From Nymphaea colorata (lineage: Eukaryota; Streptophyta; Magnoliopsida; Nymphaeales; Nymphaeaceae): a DNA stretch of 10,023 nt. Location: assembly GCF_008831285.2 (NCBI RefSeq), contig NW_022205071.1, positions 37,501 to 47,523 on the forward strand, read 5' to 3'. Positions 8,392-10,023 of the stretch are shown here, one piece after another (positions within the stretch are counted from its first letter, which is position 1; each line of letters begins with the position of its first letter). The position numbers and the translations under genes were made by a program. The notes under the pieces were generated by a model that made no database searches, was not told the DNA's origin, and was given only the letters and a program-made list of their open reading frames with translations.

Positions 8392-8587
8392 AGCACCTGG
8401 GGAGAGGACTCAGGTGGACGGCTGGATGGTGGACAGGTGTCACAGTGAACGGCTGAGATGAAACGGAGGTGGACTTACCGAATTCGGATGATTGGCCTCG
8501 TCGGGATCTTCCAATTCACGCCGGTGGCCAGAACTTGATCCGAAAGTCCCTTGACCGATATACCCCTTTCAGATTTTAATTAAAACA

Positions 8588-8638
8588 CTAGGGAAGAAGG
8601 GCAATTCGGTCCTTAGCGCCGGAATCAATGGCGACCAT
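8588..8638 (-). CDS. Possible upstream ORF, 16 codons
   Basis: This is the first ATG after the predicted start site, about 0.85 kb into the leader. It has a weak context (C at -3, G at +4) and stops at 8590-8588. The peptide resembles nothing I know. It is listed because it is one of only two upstream start codons in the leader. Confidence 0.15.
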   Translation of the reverse strand: MVAIDSGAKDRIALLP

Positions 8639-9496
8639 CGGAATTAGCAGCGATGGCCGGATTCAAGCGTTTTTTCGGCGAGATTCAATCTCGAGATCCA
8701 GCCGACAGAATTCACCCCTTTTTTGATATTTGTAAAGCTCTTTCCTGGGCGATTCACGTGGATCACTTCCCTACTTCAGATCTTGACCAGAGAGCTATAT
8801 TTCTTAACTTTGGAGCTCTGGTCTGACAGATCAAAAGGGTGAAAACAGGCCGATAGAACTTGAAATTTCTTAGCGATTTGCCTTTCTAATCCGGCCAACT
8901 TCCTACGAGGGATCAAACTACTGATTCCAATCCCGCGGCGCGATCTACAACTTCTGATTAGAACAGAACACGCCTCAATCCTGATTCCCCTCTTCGGGTA
9001 TGCCGAGGGAGGAACCGAGTGAAGACGCCCTGGGTTCTAAGGCAGAATGCAGCAATCGGGCAGCGAGAGAGAGATCGGAATTCGTCTCCTCTTCGGTGTC
9101 GAATTGAAGCCGGCGGTGGATCCGTCGCCTTCAATCTTCCCTATGCTGGAATCGGCCTCACAGTACCCTCGTGATCAGGGCAATGGCACCGATTCCAGAA
9201 CTTTGAAAAAGCTCGAAAGGGGGTACTTACGTGACAAGGGAGGGAACGCCGCCGGTGGTGGAGATCCGCCGATGCCTTCTTCCTTATGCCTATGTCTCAG
9301 ACGGCGGCTCTTCAAGGATTTCTGGATTCGGAAGCGTCGTGGAGGTAGAGGACGCGAGGGGGGAGAAGACTCCTGGTTCTCGGGTTGAACAAGGTGGGAG
9401 ACGAGAGGGGAGAAGCCTCGTGTGAGGAGAGAGAGGGTGCCACACCAAATGCCAATCTCTGGATTAATTTCGATTCCTTGTACATTGTGTTTACAG

Positions 9497-9504
9497 AATA
9501 TATA
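9497..9504 (-). promoter_or_regulatory. Probable TATA box of the 5' LTR promoter
   Basis: The minus strand reads TATATATT, about 600 bases into the LTR. Start of transcription is then expected near 9470-9475. Support comes from the ATG count: ATG triplets are normal above this point and almost absent below it. The same box is present in the 3' LTR at about 95-102. A second AT-rich candidate near 9663-9671 is less well placed. Confidence 0.5.
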
Positions 9505-9685
9505 CCAAATATAAAGCGAGCCTAATTACATGTTACACTAGCTCGCAGCATAGTTTAATGTCAAAAATGCGCAAGGCACAACCCGCCTTGCTAGGTCTCT
9601 ACTTCAAAACTCGATATTAACTTTAAATTAAGTAGCATAAAATGAAATCGGGCCTAGCGCCAACATATAAATTATCTACGAAAGT

Positions 9686-9738
9686 CCCTAAGTCTTTCGG
9701 ACTTAGGGCGGGGACCTCGTGTGGGTTACCGCCCACAC
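9686..9738. other. Paired U3 hairpins, 5' LTR copy
   Basis: Both hairpins of the 3' LTR recur here unchanged: arms at 9686-9694/9700-9708, and at 9719-9725/9732-9738. The block around them has no substitution between the copies, although one-base gaps occur nearby on both sides. Confidence 0.55.
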
Positions 9739-10023
9739 TTCGGAACTTAGTGCGCGGTCAAATCTGATTGATTCAGACCTGAACCTAAGCCTCTGGCTTT
9801 AGATAGGCTCAAGCGTTCGGGGAATTTGGACTCACGCTCGATTATCCTGATCAAGCTCGGTGAGCCTCGCAACAGGTTCTAGAACGCTTGAGTTCCACTG
9901 GTTTGAGCACTCTTTCGGACCTAGTTGCTCCTCCCACGCCGCCCGCTGCAACTGTCTCGAGTGCTGACTTAGCCTCGCTTGGACCGTCTTCAAGTTGACT
10001 TAATGATTGCGCCCACAAGTCCG

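Larger units (their letters stand above)
7805..8451. repeat. Three dispersed copies of an 18-base G-box module
   Basis: CACGTGGCAAGATGAACG at 7805-7822 recurs at 8240-8257 with one change, and at 8434-8451 with four changes. A second short word, GGCTGAGATG, also occurs twice, at 7972-7981 and 8451-8460. The copies look like remnants of an old internal duplication, or parallel binding modules, within the LTR. Confidence 0.5.
5587..9482 (-). other. Transcribed leader nearly free of AUG
   Basis: Reading the minus strand by eye, only two ATG triplets occur here (8068-8066 and 8638-8636), while the plus strand has about 37. Above 9482 the usual density returns, with about five in 540 bases. The boundary coincides with the start site expected from the TATA-like box at 9497-9504. 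The stretch spans both LTR R/U5 and internal leader. The simplest reading is selection against upstream start codons in a leader of about 3.9 kb, so that scanning ribosomes reach gag. Confidence 0.7.
1..10023 (-). mobile_element. Ty3/gypsy chromovirus LTR retrotransposon, nearly whole element
   Basis: The whole window is one minus-strand LTR retrotransposon. In transcription order it has a 5' LTR (entering from the right edge, ending at 6212), a tRNA-iMet primer-binding site, a leader, one gag-pol frame, a polypurine tract and the start of a 3' LTR (706 down to the left edge). Positions 1-629 pair with 9404-10023. The LTR ends carry TG...CA with a 5-base inverted terminus (TGTTA...TAACA) read from the start at 706 and the end at 6212. 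The full element should be about 13.3 kb, inferred from an LTR of about 3.9 kb and 5.5 kb of internal sequence. Target-site duplications lie outside the window. The Gag knuckle spacing and the sequence after RNase H look more like Reina/Galadriel chromoviruses than Tekay. That lineage call is from memory of family motifs and is tentative. Confidence 0.93.
6212..10023 (-). repeat. 5' LTR, nearly complete (about 3.8 of 3.9 kb)
   Basis: The inner end is at 6212 (minus strand ...CCTAACA), two bases from the primer-binding site. The outer end is about 77 bases past the right edge, inferred because 10023 pairs with 629 in the other LTR, whose start is 706. A probable TATA box at 9497-9504 divides it into a U3 of about 0.6 kb and a very long R/U5. 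No convincing protein-coding gene is present: the open stretches at 6651-7049, 6680-6907 and 8028-8396 on the minus strand need GTG or TTG starts. The plus strand is G-rich from about 6680 to 8480. This LTR holds the ATG-poor leader, the TTGACY cluster, the G-box motifs and short tandem repeats listed separately. Confidence 0.92.

Noticed and set aside
8028-8396. 122-codon minus-strand frame in the LTR
   Set aside because: It starts with GTG, and the product is a low-complexity proline/serine-rich translation of the G-rich repeat region.
9047-9425. Plus-strand frames of 113 and 64 codons near the LTR promoter
   Set aside because: They are antisense to the element, overlap each other in different frames and end in the GA-rich tract; nothing recognisable.
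1-10023. CRISPR array, bacterial operon, defence system or prophage
   Set aside because: No spaced identical repeats and no bacterial gene layout; all content is explained by a plant retrotransposon.

Overview
The window is almost certainly plant nuclear DNA. It lies entirely inside one long-LTR Ty3/gypsy retrotransposon read on the minus strand. The evidence is a single gag-pol frame ending in a chromodomain, a primer-binding site complementary to plant initiator methionine tRNA, a purine-rich polypurine tract, and two copies of a terminal sequence at the window's ends. No host gene, RNA gene or non-LTR element was found. The species cannot be named from this sequence.

Layout in transcription order, right to left. 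The 5' LTR runs from beyond the right edge down to 6212. From the pairing of the two LTR copies its outer end should lie about 77 bases past the window, giving an LTR of about 3.9 kb. A TATA-like box at 9497-9504 suggests a U3 of about 0.6 kb followed by more than 3 kb of R/U5. Two bases inside the LTR comes the primer-binding site (6198-6209), then a 0.6 kb leader, then gag-pol (5586 down to 412, 1724 codons, no frameshift or internal stop). The polypurine tract is at 707-720. The 3' LTR begins at 706 and leaves the window at position 1. The last 97 codons of gag-pol are read from inside the 3' LTR.

Gag-pol carries the full set for replication: Gag with a zinc knuckle, aspartic protease, reverse transcriptase, RNase H, integrase and a chromodomain that would target integration. 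The residues expected for catalysis are present, except that the protease has Asp-Asn-Gly where Asp-Ser/Thr-Gly is usual. The element looks structurally complete and fairly young: about 9 substitutions in roughly 620 compared LTR bases.

The most unusual signal is in the non-coding half. From the predicted start site near 9475 to the gag AUG at 5586, about 3.9 kb, the transcribed strand contains only two ATG triplets, against about 37 on the opposite strand by my count. This looks like a leader cleared of upstream start codons so that gag is nearly the first start met. The same LTR holds a dense TTGACY (W-box-like) cluster, a 16-base palindrome around a G-box, repeated G-box modules, and hairpins kept in both LTR copies.
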